Source: Glycomyces tritici (GTDB taxonomy: Bacteria; Actinomycetota; Actinomycetes; Mycobacteriales; Micromonosporaceae). From it: a stretch of DNA of 64,000 bases. The DNA lies in the NCBI RefSeq assembly GCF_030403505.1, contig NZ_JAUEMJ010000003.1, positions 620,001-684,000 on the forward strand, given 5' to 3'. The position numbers and the translations under genes are program-made. The notes below the pieces were generated by a model that saw only the letters and a list, made by a program, of their open reading frames with translations, did no database searches and was not told the DNA's origin. This document shows, piece by piece, positions 25,751-34,863 of the stretch (position 1 is the first letter of the stretch; each line of letters opens with the position of its first letter).

Positions 25751-26773
25751 ATGCCTATCGCAACACCCGAGGAATACAACGAGATGCTCGACCGGGCGAA
25801 GGCCGGCTCCTTCGCCTACCCGGCAATCAACGTGACCTCGACCCAGACGCTCAACGCCGCACTGGCCGCGTTCGCCGAGGCCGAGTCGGACGGCATCGTC
25901 CAGGTCTCCACCGGCGGCGCGGAGTACCTGTCCGGCCCGACGATCAAGGACAAGGTGACCGGCTCGGTCGCCCTCGCGGCCGCCGCCCACGAGATCGCCA
26001 AGAACTACCCGGTCAAGGTCGCCCTCCACACCGACCACTGCCCGAAGAACAACCTCGACTCGTTCGTGCGGCCCCTCCTCGCCATCAGCGAGGAGCGCGT
26101 GGCCCGCGGCGAACTCCCGCTCTTCCAGTCCCACATGTGGGACGGCTCGGCCGTGCCGATGCAGGAGAACCTGGAGATCGCCCAGGAGCTCCTCGCCCGC
26201 ACCGCCAAGGCCAACATCATCCTCGAGATCGAGATCGGCGTCGTCGGCGGCGAAGAGGACGGCGTCGAAGCCGAGATCAACGAGAAGCTCTACACCACCG
26301 TCGAAGACGGCCTCGCCACCGTCGAAGCGCTCGGCGCCGGCGAGAAGGGCCGCTACATGACGGCCCTGACCTTCGGCAACGTGCACGGCGTCTACAAGCC
26401 CGGCAACGTGCACCTGCGCCCCGAGATCCTCAAGGAGATCCAGGACGCGGTCGGCGCCAAGGTCGGCAAGGACAAGCCCTTCGACCTGGTCTTCCACGGC
26501 GGCTCCGGCTCGACCGCGCAGGAGATCAGCGACGCGGTGGACCACGGCGTCATCAAGATGAACATCGACACCGACGCCCAGTACGCGTTCACGCGCCCCG
26601 TCGTCGACCACATCTTCCGCAACTACGACGGCGTGCTCAAGGTCGAGGGCGAGGTCGGCAACAAGAAGGCCTACGACCCGCGCGCCTACGGCAAGCTCGC
26701 CGAGGCCGGCATGGCCGCCCGCATCGTCGAAGCCTGCCAGCAGCTCCGCTCCGCCGGCAACAAGATCAAGTAA
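25751..26773 (+). CDS. fbaA: Class II fructose-bisphosphate aldolase
   Basis: 340-residue zinc-dependent aldolase of glycolysis and gluconeogenesis, interconverting fructose-1,6-bisphosphate with dihydroxyacetone phosphate and glyceraldehyde-3-phosphate. Zinc ligands and active-site residues are seen in LHTDHCPK, EIEIGVVGGEEDG, FGNVHGVY and VFHGGSGS; NIDTDAQYAF is also typical. AAGGAG lies 8 bases before the ATG. Length and motifs fit the long class IIA form. It is a single-gene unit with its own strong terminator. Confidence 0.97.
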   Translation: MPIATPEEYNEMLDRAKAGSFAYPAINVTSTQTLNAALAAFAEAESDGIVQVSTGGAEYLSGPTIKDKVTGSVALAAAAHEIAKNYPVKVALHTDHCPKNNLDSFVRPLLAISEERVARGELPLFQSHMWDGSAVPMQENLEIAQELLARTAKANIILEIEIGVVGGEEDGVEAEINEKLYTTVEDGLATVEALGAGEKGRYMTALTFGNVHGVYKPGNVHLRPEILKEIQDAVGAKVGKDKPFDLVFHGGSGSTAQEISDAVDHGVIKMNIDTDAQYAFTRPVVDHIFRNYDGVLKVEGEVGNKKAYDPRAYGKLAEAGMAARIVEACQQLRSAGNKIK

Positions 26774-26792
26774 GCCACGCCGCAAGGCGAAC

Positions 26793-26831
26793 GTGAAAGG
26801 GCCCGGCCGCGATGCGGCCGGGCCCTTTCAC
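26793..26831. terminator. fbaA terminator, 18-bp perfect stem
   Basis: GTGAAAGGGCCCGGCCGC pairs perfectly with its complement around GAT; the CTTTCAC side gives a T-rich tail. It also serves the convergent vapBC transcript, whose stop is 3 bases away. Confidence 0.85.
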
Positions 26832-26833
26832 AT

Positions 26834-27232
26834 TCATTCCCCTGCCGGGACGACCGTCCGGCACTTGATGCCAGGCGCGTTCGCCAGGCGCAGGTCACGC
26901 GTCCAGAGCGGCACGTTCAGCGCTTCCGCCAGCGCGATATAAGCGGCATCGTATGCAGTGACGTTGTGCCGAAGTTCCCAGACCCGCCCGGTCAGGTGCG
27001 TGTGCGGGAAGCGTTCCATCGGTAGTTCGGCGAGCCGGTGCACGGCGAGATCCGCTTCGGCGGCGGTGATCTTCCCCGAGCGGCAGTGGCGGCGGTAGAC
27101 CGACATGACTTCGAGGTCGAGGATCTGCGGGGCGACGAGTTCGTGCCCGGTGAGCTGGGCGCGGAGGCCAGCACCGTCGAGGTCGGCGTCGATCAGGGCC
27201 GGGGCGAGCACGGAGGAGTCGACGACGATCAA
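26834..27232 (-). CDS. VapC-type PIN-domain toxin
   Basis: 132-residue PIN ribonuclease. The acidic tetrad is intact: Asp5 (MIVVDSS), Glu41 (LDLEVMS), Asp95 (AYDAAYIALAEAL) and Asp113 (TRDLRLA). Such toxins cleave tRNA or rRNA when freed from antitoxin. It starts at TTG 27232, overlapping the antitoxin stop (TTGA), so the two are translationally coupled. Actively maintained, judging from the intact catalytic site. Confidence 0.92.
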   Translation of the reverse strand: MIVVDSSVLAPALIDADLDGAGLRAQLTGHELVAPQILDLEVMSVYRRHCRSGKITAAEADLAVHRLAELPMERFPHTHLTGRVWELRHNVTAYDAAYIALAEALNVPLWTRDLRLANAPGIKCRTVVPAGE

Positions 27233-27453
27233 CGGGACTCCCGCTCGTCGCGGAGGATCGCTACGGCGTCGGCGCTCGACAGGTGGCCGGTCGCTTCTCG
27301 GTCGACGCGGTCGAACACCTCTTTGGCGCTGGGGAGGCGGGCCTCGCGGATGAGCTTCTGGAGGAGGTACTCCTCAAGGGAGACGCCGGCGATCGCGGCG
27401 CGCCGCTCCCAGTACTCGCGGGTCTCGGGCGGCAGTCCCTTGACGATGTCCAT
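27229..27453 (-). CDS. VapB-type antitoxin (ribbon-helix-helix, FitA-like)
   Basis: 74 residues beginning MDIVKGLPPETREYWERRAA, with a short ribbon-helix-helix N-terminus (AGVSLEEYLLQKLIREA) and a C-terminal tail that would wrap the toxin. The ATG at 27453 is preferred over upstream ATGs because TACGCT lies 6 bases before it, so the operon is probably leaderless. Antitoxin-toxin complexes usually repress their own promoter. Confidence 0.85.
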   Translation of the reverse strand: MDIVKGLPPETREYWERRAAIAGVSLEEYLLQKLIREARLPSAKEVFDRVDREATGHLSSADAVAILRDERESR

Positions 27454-27548
27454 GGTCTGAGCGTAACTCTCGATCATGTGGGCAGGATATGAAAGCATCG
27501 GCCGGAAGAACCCGAACCGCGCTCGCGCGGCGTGTCGGCTCTGCGCAC

Positions 27549-27587
27549 GCGAAGGGGCCCGGACGCATCGCGGCCGGGCCCTTTCGC
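27549..27587. terminator. Terminator-like hairpin between divergent genes
   Basis: GCGAAGGGGCCCGG pairs with CCGGGCCCTTTCGC through an imperfect centre. It closely resembles the fbaA hairpin at 26793-26831. No gene ends here: vapB and the membrane protein gene both point away from it. Confidence 0.6.
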
Positions 27588-27641
27588 GTACGGGCGGATT
27601 CGGGGACAGCGGAACGCGCCGCGGACTGGTAGATGTTGATC

Positions 27642-28061
27642 ATGACCTTCAACGTGCGTGTGGCCCTGTGGTTCCCGCTGCTCCTCGCGGGCATCACCGG
27701 GACGTTCGCGGTCTTCGAGATCATCACCGGGATCACCGGCGGGGACCGCCCCGACGCGGTCAGCGGGATCATCGGTGTCCTCTGCGCCGCGCTCGCGGTG
27801 GCCTTCCGTAACTTCCCGCTGGTCAAGGTCACCCCCGACCACCTCGTCAGCCGCACCAACTCGGGCTTCCACGGCTTCGCGCTCGGGCCCGCAGACCAGT
27901 TGGCGTTCTACGACGACAAGCTGTTCGTGTGGCGCGCGAACGTGGGATGGACCGAAGTGCCCGTCTACCGGAGCCTCCTGCGGGGCCGGGACTGGCAGGA
28001 GTTCTCCACCGCGATCCACAAGCGGTGGCCGCCGAACGTCACCGGCTACTGGCACGCGTAA
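27642..28061 (+). CDS. Small membrane protein with PH-like domain
   Basis: 139 residues. Two membrane helices (about 4-25 and 38-56) are followed by a cytoplasmic region (FRNFPLVKVTPDHLVSRTNS through DWQEFSTAIHKR) with the beta pattern of bacterial PH-like domains. Function unknown. The start is uncertain: ATG 27642 or ATG 27633, the latter lying inside the TAGATG that might be a -10. No operon partner. Confidence 0.65.
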   Translation: MTFNVRVALWFPLLLAGITGTFAVFEIITGITGGDRPDAVSGIIGVLCAALAVAFRNFPLVKVTPDHLVSRTNSGFHGFALGPADQLAFYDDKLFVWRANVGWTEVPVYRSLLRGRDWQEFSTAIHKRWPPNVTGYWHA

Positions 28062-28088
28062 GGGCGGCGGGCCCGCAGCCCGCCGCCC
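28062..28088. terminator. Bidirectional terminator
   Basis: 11-bp perfect stem GGGCGGCGGGC with a 5-base loop, between the convergent membrane protein and glucosidase genes. Confidence 0.7.
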
Positions 28089-28104
28089 CTTCGATGGCGT
28101 TGCG

Positions 28105-29679
28105 CTACTTGGCGAACCAGACGGCGGACCCGGCGGGGAGGGTGCCGTTCTCCAGCGGGGTGCTGGCGAGCAGGACCTCGGTGCCGTAGCCGGCGACGGG
28201 CACGGGCTCGTCGCTGAAGTTGACCACGCACACCAGCGCGCCGTTGTCGAACGCGAAGGCCTCGTCGCCGGGGTCGGCGAGCCAGGTCAGGCCGGTGACG
28301 CTCCCGCGCAAGGTCTTGCGGAGGTTGATCGCGGCGCGGTAGAACTCCAGGGTGGAGCCCTCGACGCCGTCCTCGGCCTCGACGGAGCGCTCGGACCAGT
28401 CGGTCGGCTGCGGGAGCCAGGAGCCGCCCGTGCCGAAGCCGAGCGAGGCGCCGTCGCGGGTCCACGGGAGCGGGACGCGGCAGCCGTCGCGGCCGATCTG
28501 CTCACCGTTGGTGCGGAAGAACGTCGGGTCCTCGCGGACCTCGGCCGGGAGGTCGAGGACCTCGTTCAGGCCCAGCTCCTCGCCCTGGTAGACGTACACG
28601 ACGCCCGGCAGGGAGAGCAGCAGCTGCGTCGCGGCCTTGGCGCGGGCCAGGCCGATGTCGCCGCCGCCGTAGCGGGTCACGTGCCGCTGCACGTCGTGGT
28701 TGGAGAGCACCCAGGTGCAGGGCGCGCCCACGCCGGCGTTGTTCGCGATCTCCGCGTCGATCGCCTTGCGGAAGTCCGCGGCCTTGAACGGGGCGAGCAC
28801 CAGGTCGAAGTTGAAGGCCTGGTGGAGCTCGTCGGGGCGCAGGTAGAGGGCGCGGCGCTCGGCCGAGTCCGTCCAGGCCTCGGCGACGAAGATCCGGTCG
28901 CCCTCGTACTCCTCGATGATGGGCCGCCACGTGCGGTAGATGTCGTGCACGCCGTCCTGGTCGAAGAACGGCGCCAAGGTGGTGCCGATCATCTCGATCG
29001 TGCCGTCGCCGCCGGTGTCGGGCAGGCCCTCGGCCTTGACCATGCCGTGCGCGACGTCGATGCGGAAGCCGTCGACGCCCCGGTCGAGCCAGAACCGCAG
29101 GATCGACTTGAACTCCTCGTGGACCTCGGGGTTCTCCCAGTTCAGGTCCGGCTGGGTCGCGTCGAACAGGTGCAGGTACCACTGCCGGCCGTCGTCGGTC
29201 TTGGTCCACGCGGGGCCGCCGAAGATCGACTGCCAGTTGTTCGGCGGCGTGTCCGGGCGGGCCGGGTCGACGTCCCGGAACCAGTAGCGGGCGCGCTCGG
29301 GCGAGCCCGGGCCGGCGGCGAGGGCGGCCTTGAACCACTCGTGCTCGGACGAGGTGTGGTTGGGGACGATGTCGGCGATGAGGCGGATGCCGTGGGCGTG
29401 GGCGGTCTCGAGCATCCGGTCGAAGTCGTCGAGGTCGCCGAAGCGCGGTTCGATGGCCCGGTAGTCGGAGACGTCGTAGCCGGCGTCGTTCTGCGGTGAG
29501 GCGAAGAACGGCGAGAGCCAGATGGCGTCGACGCCGAGGCGGGCGAGGTAGGGGATGCGGGAGCGGATGCCCTCGAGGTCGCCCATGCCGTCGCCGTTCG
29601 CGTCGGCGAACGAGCGCGGGTACACCTGGTAGATGACCGCGTCGCGCCACCAACGCTCGCGCTGCGCTGCTTCACTCAT
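28105..29679 (-). CDS. GH13 alpha-glucosidase (AglA-like)
   Basis: 524-residue cytoplasmic GH13 exo-alpha-glucosidase (oligo-1,6-/alpha-1,4-glucosidase type). Catalytic residues: nucleophile Asp208 (DGFRIDVAHG), acid/base Glu267 (FVAEAW), stabiliser Asp329 (SNHDVQ). DIVPNHTSSEHEWF and the QPDLNWENPEV segment are also typical. It follows the LacI-family gene by 14 bases on the same strand and is divergent from malEFG, so imported maltodextrins would be hydrolysed to glucose by this enzyme. GAAAGG precedes the ATG at a longer than ideal distance, which suggests coupling to the upstream gene. Confidence 0.93.
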   Translation of the reverse strand: MSEAAQRERWWRDAVIYQVYPRSFADANGDGMGDLEGIRSRIPYLARLGVDAIWLSPFFASPQNDAGYDVSDYRAIEPRFGDLDDFDRMLETAHAHGIRLIADIVPNHTSSEHEWFKAALAAGPGSPERARYWFRDVDPARPDTPPNNWQSIFGGPAWTKTDDGRQWYLHLFDATQPDLNWENPEVHEEFKSILRFWLDRGVDGFRIDVAHGMVKAEGLPDTGGDGTIEMIGTTLAPFFDQDGVHDIYRTWRPIIEEYEGDRIFVAEAWTDSAERRALYLRPDELHQAFNFDLVLAPFKAADFRKAIDAEIANNAGVGAPCTWVLSNHDVQRHVTRYGGGDIGLARAKAATQLLLSLPGVVYVYQGEELGLNEVLDLPAEVREDPTFFRTNGEQIGRDGCRVPLPWTRDGASLGFGTGGSWLPQPTDWSERSVEAEDGVEGSTLEFYRAAINLRKTLRGSVTGLTWLADPGDEAFAFDNGALVCVVNFSDEPVPVAGYGTEVLLASTPLENGTLPAGSAVWFAK

Positions 29680-29693
29680 CGGTGCAAAACCTT

Positions 29694-30692
29694 TCAGTCT
29701 CTGGGTGCCGCACCGGTGGAACCGCGTACGACGAGTTCGGGTCGGAAGAGGTACTCCGAGTTCGGGGTGGGTTGCCCGGCGATCTCGTCGAGCAGTGCCC
29801 GGGCGGCGGCGGTGGCGATGTCGCGCACCGGTTGCCGCACGGTCGTGAGCGGGGGGTTGGTGTGGGCGATGAGGGGGGAGTCGTCGTAGCCCACGACTGA
29901 AAAGTCTTGCGGGACGTCCAGGCCGCGTTCTTCGGCGGCGCGGATGGCGCCGAGGGCCATCATGTCGGAGCCGCAGACGACGGCGGTGGCGCCGCGGTCG
30001 ATGAGGCGGGACGCGGCGGCGTGGCCGCCCTGCTCGCCGAAGAGGGTGAGTTCGATGAGCTCGGGGCCGACGCCGTGCATGGCGGCGCGGTAGCCGGAGA
30101 TCTTGCGGCGGACGGGCCAGTACCGGTCGGGGCCGGAGACGAGGCCGATCCTCTTGTGGCCGAGGCCGGCGAGGTGGTCGACGGCGATGCGGGCGGCGAC
30201 GGCGTCGTCGCAGGAGAAGGAGGCCGCTTCGACGCCTTCGGGGTGGCCGGTGACGAAGGCGACGGGGAGTCGCTTGTCCTTGAGTTCCTGGTAGCGCTCG
30301 GTGCTCGCGGTGGTGTCGGCGTGGAGGCCGGAGACGAAGATGATGCCGGCGACGGCCCTTTCGCGGAGCATTTCGACGAACTCGTCCTCGGAGACGCCGC
30401 CGGGGGTCTGGGTGCAGAGGACGGGGGTGTAGCCGGAGCCGGCCAGCACATTGGAGATCGTCTGCGCGTAGAGCGGGAAGATCGGGTTCTCCAGTTCGGG
30501 CACGACGAGGCCGATGAGGCCGATGGCGTGCTTGCGCAGTGCCTGGGGCCGTTCGTATCCGAGCACGTCGAGGGCAGTGAGGACGGACTGTCGGGTCTGC
30601 TGACCGACGCCGGGTTTGTCGTTGAGGACCCGGGACACCGTGGCCTCACTGACCCCGGCCTGCCGGGCGATGTCAGAGAGTCGAAGCCGCAT
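29694..30692 (-). CDS. malR: LacI-family regulator, MalR-like
   Basis: 332-residue LacI/GalR repressor. HTH at residues 4-25 (LSDIARQAGVSEATVSRVLN), hinge, then the periplasmic-binding-protein-like sugar domain. Its place between the glucosidase and divergent malEFG matches MalR of Streptomyces, which represses maltose genes until maltose or maltodextrin binds. TACGCT lies 6 bases before the ATG with no ribosome site (leaderless). Inverted repeats in the shared intergenic region are candidate operators. The malR name rests on context. Confidence 0.88.
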   Translation of the reverse strand: MRLRLSDIARQAGVSEATVSRVLNDKPGVGQQTRQSVLTALDVLGYERPQALRKHAIGLIGLVVPELENPIFPLYAQTISNVLAGSGYTPVLCTQTPGGVSEDEFVEMLRERAVAGIIFVSGLHADTTASTERYQELKDKRLPVAFVTGHPEGVEAASFSCDDAVAARIAVDHLAGLGHKRIGLVSGPDRYWPVRRKISGYRAAMHGVGPELIELTLFGEQGGHAAASRLIDRGATAVVCGSDMMALGAIRAAEERGLDVPQDFSVVGYDDSPLIAHTNPPLTTVRQPVRDIATAAARALLDEIAGQPTPNSEYLFRPELVVRGSTGAAPRD

Positions 30693-30698
30693 GATGAC

Positions 30699-30771
30699 AG
30701 CGTAGCCTATCTGAAATTTGGCAACAGTTTGGTTGCAAGGGTTTCCTGTTTCTGAAACATCTTGCTAACCT
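30699..30771. promoter_or_regulatory. Divergent malR / malE promoter region with operators
   Basis: Contains the malR -10 TACGCT (complement of 30699-30704), an inverted repeat GCAAC-N6-GTTGC (30721-30736) extending into TTGCAAG, a perfect palindrome TGTTTCTGAAACA (30747-30759), and a possible malE -10 TAACCT (30766-30771). TTGCAA-type half sites resemble MalR operators of Streptomyces. Confidence 0.6.
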
Positions 30772-30844
30772 TCGAGGGAGTTCGGGGCGCGAGCCCCCGG
30801 TCACGGCCCCCGCCCCGGGGCCCCTCAATGAGGAGAGAACAGCC

Positions 30845-32086
30845 ATGCGTAGAAGGACCCTGGGTATCACCGCCGTCTCTGCCGCCGCCCTCGGCGCGGC
30901 CGCCGCCTGCGGCGACGACAGCGGATCCGGCAGCGAGGACGCGACCGCCCCCGCGTTCTCCGGCGAACTGGTCATCTGGGCCGACGAGACCCGCACCCCC
31001 GTGCTCAAGGAGTTCGTCGCGGACTTCGAAGCCCAGGTCGGCGTCAAGGTCACCGTCGAAGAGCACGTCGAGACCCTCCGCGAAGACTTCCTCGCCGCCG
31101 CCGAGCAGGGCCAGGGCCCCGACGTCCTCGTGGGCGCCCACGACTGGTCCGGCCAGCTCGCCGCCGACGGCGTCATCGCCCCCGTCACCCTCAGCGACGC
31201 CCAGAAGGCCTCCCTCAACGAGACCGCCGTCAAGGCCTTCACCGTCGACGGCAACGTCTACGGCGTGGCCTACGCGATGGAGAACATCGGCCTCATCCGC
31301 AACACCGACCTGGTCCCCGACGCCCCCGCCACCTTCGAGGAGCTCGTCGAGGCCGGCAAGGCCGCGGGCACCCAGGAGGTCCTCACCGTCGAGACCGGCG
31401 TCGACGGCAACGCCTACAACGCCTACCCGCTGTTCTCCTCCTTCGGCGGCTACCTGTTCAAGGACGACGGCACCGGCACCCTCGACCCGACCGACGTCGG
31501 CGTCGACTCCGAAGGCGGCATCGCCGCGTTCGAGAAGTTCGCCGAACTCGGCAAGGACGGCGTCCTCAAGACCACCATCGACGCCACCAACACCATCCCC
31601 TTCTTCGTCGAAGGCAAGACCGCGATCATGATCTCCGGCCCCTGGGCGCTCACCGACGTCCAGACCGCCGGCCTCAACTACGAGGTCACCGCCATCCCCG
31701 GCTTCGAAGGCCAGGGCCCCTGCTCGCCGTTCCTCGGCGTCCAGGGCTTCTACGTCTCCGCGACCGCCGCGAACGCCGTCTTCGCCCAGGAGTTCGTCAC
31801 CAACTACGTCCTCACCGAGGACCTGCAGCTCAAGCTCGCCGAAGCCGGAGGCCGCCTCCCGGCGCTCACCGCCGCCGCCGAGACCTACGCCGCCGACAAC
31901 GCCGACGTCCAGGGCTTCGCCCTCGCCGGCGAGAACGGCGTCCCGATGCCGAACATCCCCGCCATGAACGCCGTCTGGGAGCCCTTCGGCCGCGCGCAGG
32001 CCGACGCGATCGACCAGGCCGCCACCGGTGAAGAGGCCGCCAAGACCGCCGCCCAGGCGATCCGCGACGCCGTCGCCTCCTCCTAG
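30845..32086 (+). CDS. malE: Maltose/maltodextrin-binding lipoprotein
   Basis: 413-residue ABC-importer solute-binding protein. Lipoprotein signal MRRRTLGITAVSAAALGAA ends in a lipobox with Cys at about residue 23, followed by an acidic/Ser linker. The body has the maltose-binding-protein-type pattern (LVIWADETRTPVLKEFVADF, PFFVEGKTAIMISGPWAL, MPNIPAMNAVWEPFG). GAGGAGAG precedes the ATG. First gene of malEFG; no ATPase is encoded nearby, as in Streptomyces where MsiK energises several sugar importers. Confidence 0.93.
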   Translation: MRRRTLGITAVSAAALGAAAACGDDSGSGSEDATAPAFSGELVIWADETRTPVLKEFVADFEAQVGVKVTVEEHVETLREDFLAAAEQGQGPDVLVGAHDWSGQLAADGVIAPVTLSDAQKASLNETAVKAFTVDGNVYGVAYAMENIGLIRNTDLVPDAPATFEELVEAGKAAGTQEVLTVETGVDGNAYNAYPLFSSFGGYLFKDDGTGTLDPTDVGVDSEGGIAAFEKFAELGKDGVLKTTIDATNTIPFFVEGKTAIMISGPWALTDVQTAGLNYEVTAIPGFEGQGPCSPFLGVQGFYVSATAANAVFAQEFVTNYVLTEDLQLKLAEAGGRLPALTAAAETYAADNADVQGFALAGENGVPMPNIPAMNAVWEPFGRAQADAIDQAATGEEAAKTAAQAIRDAVASS

Positions 32087-32125
32087 CACCGACCGGTAAG
32101 CCTCGACGAGCGAAGGAACGCACAC

Positions 32126-33673
32126 GTGCTCGACCAACGTTCCCGGACGGCCGGTTCTGCCACCGCCGCGGGTCTGATCATCAAGATCGCAGTGCTCGCG
32201 GTGGTCGCGGCGCTGGCCGTCTGGGCGGCGTTGCCGCTCCTGCGAGCCGAGGCCTGGTGGGGCCTGGCCCTGGAGGCGGCCGTCGTCGCCGTCGTCTTCT
32301 ACGTCTACCTCCAGCGCCGGGCGATCCAGCTCAAATACCTGATCCCCGGCACGATGCTGCTGCTGGCCTTCCAGATCCTGCCGGTGGTCATGACCGTCGG
32401 CACCTCCTTCACCAACTACGGCGACGGGCACCGGGTCGACAAGGAGCAGGCCACCGAGGCGATCATCGCCGCCGGCGTCCAGCAGACCCCCGGCGGCACC
32501 ACCTACCTCGTGGCGATCGGCGAGTCCACCTCCGGTGAACTCACCCTCCTCCTCACCGACCAGGAGGACGGCTCCACCTGGGCCGGAACGGAAGCGGGCC
32601 TCACCGAACTCGACGGCGCCACCCAGGACGACACCGGCCGCGTCACCGCCGCACCCGGCTACACCGTCTGGGACCTCGCCGAACTGGGCGAACGCCAGGC
32701 CGAACTGACGGACCTCGCCGTCCCCACCGGACCCGAGACCGGCATCAAACTCCAAGGGCTCTCCGCGTTCGAAGGCCAGTCCACCCGCTCCTACAGCGAA
32801 GCCTGCGACTGCATCACCGACTCGGCCACCGGCACCGTCTGGACCGCCGACAACGAGACCGGCACCTTCCAGACCGAGGACGGCCAGGCCGCCCTCGTCG
32901 GCTGGCGCGTCAACATCGGCGCCGACAACTACCTCGCGGTCCTCACCGACCCCGACATCCGCGGCCCCTTCCTCGGCGTCTTCACCTGGAACGTCATGTT
33001 CGCGGCCGGATCGGTCCTCTTCACCTTCGCGATCGGCCTCGGCACCGCCATGGCCCTCAACAAGGAGTCCATGCGCGGCACCAAGCTCTACCGGACCTTC
33101 ATGATCCTGCCGTACGCCATGCCGTCCTTCGCCATGCTCCTGGTCTGGGCGCAGATGTTCAACCGCGACTTCGGACTCGTCAACGACCTGTTCAACCTCG
33201 ACGTGAACTGGTACGGCGGCACCTGGTCGGCCCGCGCCATGGTCCTCATCGCCAACACCTGGCTCGGCTGGCCCTACATGTTCCTCATCTGCCTCGGCGC
33301 CCTCCAGGCCCTCCCGGCCGACTCGCTCGAAGCGGCCAAGATCGACGGCGCGACCGGCATGACCGCGTTCCGCAAGATCACCCTGCCGCTCCTGCTCATC
33401 GCCCTCACCCCGCTGCTCATCTCCTCGTTCGCGTTCAACTTCAACAACTTCAACGCGATCGAACTGCTCAGCGGCGGCAACCCGTTCATGGCCGGCGACG
33501 CGGTCGGCGGCACCGACATCCTCATCACCTACGCGTTCCGCCAGGCCTTCGGCTCCTCCAGCGCCGACTACGGCTTCGCCAGCGCCATCAGCGTGTTCAT
33601 CTTCCTCATCGTCGCCACCATCTCGGCGTTCATGTTCCGCTTCACCCGCAACCAGGAGGACGTGTACTCATGA
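32126..33673 (+). CDS. malF: Maltose ABC permease MalF
   Basis: 515-residue inner-membrane permease. N-terminal helices, an extended extracytoplasmic domain (about 95-275) between helices like the P2 loop of E. coli MalF, then the permease core with the EAA loop EAAKIDGATGMTAFRKITLP that contacts the ATPase. GTG at 32126 has GAAGGA upstream. It is 39 bases after malE and overlaps malG by 4 bases (ATGA). Codons strongly favour C-ending forms, unlike malG. Confidence 0.93.
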   Translation: MLDQRSRTAGSATAAGLIIKIAVLAVVAALAVWAALPLLRAEAWWGLALEAAVVAVVFYVYLQRRAIQLKYLIPGTMLLLAFQILPVVMTVGTSFTNYGDGHRVDKEQATEAIIAAGVQQTPGGTTYLVAIGESTSGELTLLLTDQEDGSTWAGTEAGLTELDGATQDDTGRVTAAPGYTVWDLAELGERQAELTDLAVPTGPETGIKLQGLSAFEGQSTRSYSEACDCITDSATGTVWTADNETGTFQTEDGQAALVGWRVNIGADNYLAVLTDPDIRGPFLGVFTWNVMFAAGSVLFTFAIGLGTAMALNKESMRGTKLYRTFMILPYAMPSFAMLLVWAQMFNRDFGLVNDLFNLDVNWYGGTWSARAMVLIANTWLGWPYMFLICLGALQALPADSLEAAKIDGATGMTAFRKITLPLLLIALTPLLISSFAFNFNNFNAIELLSGGNPFMAGDAVGGTDILITYAFRQAFGSSSADYGFASAISVFIFLIVATISAFMFRFTRNQEDVYS

Positions 33674-34587
33674 CGCGGCCACTCGAACCCGCCGCCCCGG
33701 GGCGGCCCGCGGCACGCAAGCGCAAGCCGCCCTTCGTGAAGTGGGCGATGGACACCGGCTGGCGGCACGTGGTCGCGATCGCGGTCCTGGTCTTCGGGCT
33801 CGTCCCGATCATCTACGTGGTCTCGGCGGCGTTCAACCCCAACGGCACCATGTCCTCCACCAACCTGCTGCCGCGCGAGTTCAGCCTGAACAACTTCCAG
33901 AAGCTGTTCACCGACGACAACGTGCCGTTCGGGGCCTGGTTCATGAACTCGCTGATGATCGCCATCCCGGCGGCGTTCATCTCGATCTTCATCTCCTCGC
34001 TGGCGGCGTACGCGTTCAGCCGGTTCAGGTTCAAGGGCCGGCGCCCGATGCTCCTGTTCCTCCTGCTGATCCAGATGTTCCCGGCGTTCCTGGCCGTCGT
34101 GGCGCTGTACCTGATCTTCGGCAACCTCGGCGAGTACTACCCGGTCGTCGGGTTGAACACCCGGCTCGGCCTGATGCTCGTGTACATGGGCGGGGCGCTC
34201 GGCGTCTCGACGTGGCTCATGAAGGGCTTCTTCGACACGATCCCGAAGGAGCTCGACGAGGCGGCCACGATCGACGGCGCGACGCACGCGCAGATCTTCT
34301 TCGGCATGATCCTGCCGCTCGCGGCCCCGATCATCGCGATCTCGGGGATCCTCGCGTTCGTGGGCACGATGAACGACTTCGTGCTGGCGAGCCTGTTCCT
34401 GACCGACCGGCCGGAGATGACGCTCGCGGTCGGGTTGAAGACGCTGACGGCGGACAACTCGCCGGCGAGCTACTTCGGGATCTTCGCGGCGGGCACGCTG
34501 CTGACCTCGGTGCTCACCGTGGCGGTGTTCATGAGCCTGCAGCGCTACATCGTCTCCGGCCTCACGGGCGGAGCCGTGAAGGGCTAG
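33670..34587 (+). CDS. malG: Maltose ABC permease MalG
   Basis: 305-residue permease with six membrane helices and the EAA loop ELDEAATIDGATHAQIFFGM. It overlaps malF by 4 bases and completes the MalFG channel. Codon choice is more G-ending than malE and malF despite the shared operon. Confidence 0.93.
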   Translation: MTRPLEPAAPGRPAARKRKPPFVKWAMDTGWRHVVAIAVLVFGLVPIIYVVSAAFNPNGTMSSTNLLPREFSLNNFQKLFTDDNVPFGAWFMNSLMIAIPAAFISIFISSLAAYAFSRFRFKGRRPMLLFLLLIQMFPAFLAVVALYLIFGNLGEYYPVVGLNTRLGLMLVYMGGALGVSTWLMKGFFDTIPKELDEAATIDGATHAQIFFGMILPLAAPIIAISGILAFVGTMNDFVLASLFLTDRPEMTLAVGLKTLTADNSPASYFGIFAAGTLLTSVLTVAVFMSLQRYIVSGLTGGAVKG

Positions 34588-34646
34588 GGGTTACGAGAGA
34601 CCACTGCTCGACACACTGGTGTCCGCCGTCAAGGCGGGCAACGAAA

Positions 34647-34692
34647 GGGCCCGGACCAAGGAGAGCCTCCCTCTCCGCGGTCCGGGCCTCTT
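34647..34692 (+). terminator. malEFG terminator
   Basis: Long stem GGGCCCGGACC-N2-GGAGAG against its complement with a small internal loop, followed by TCTT. Confidence 0.8.
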
Positions 34693-34863
34693 GCCCGTTC
34701 AGTGGACGGCAGGACACGGGGATGCGGGCGGAGGTCGGGTCCTCGTCCGGACCGGCACGGCTGCCGGTGCGGCCAAGCCATACGGAACGGCCGGGTGCTC
34801 GTCCGGCCGAGCCGTCCTCGCCGCGGGGACGCGGGCACCGCGCGAGTGCCGGGTCTCTGCGCG

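Noticed and set aside
26793..27587. Hairpins flanking vapBC as ends of a mobile element.
   Set aside because: The same hairpin family occurs as terminators elsewhere in the window and no target-site duplication was found; kept only as a weak hypothesis.
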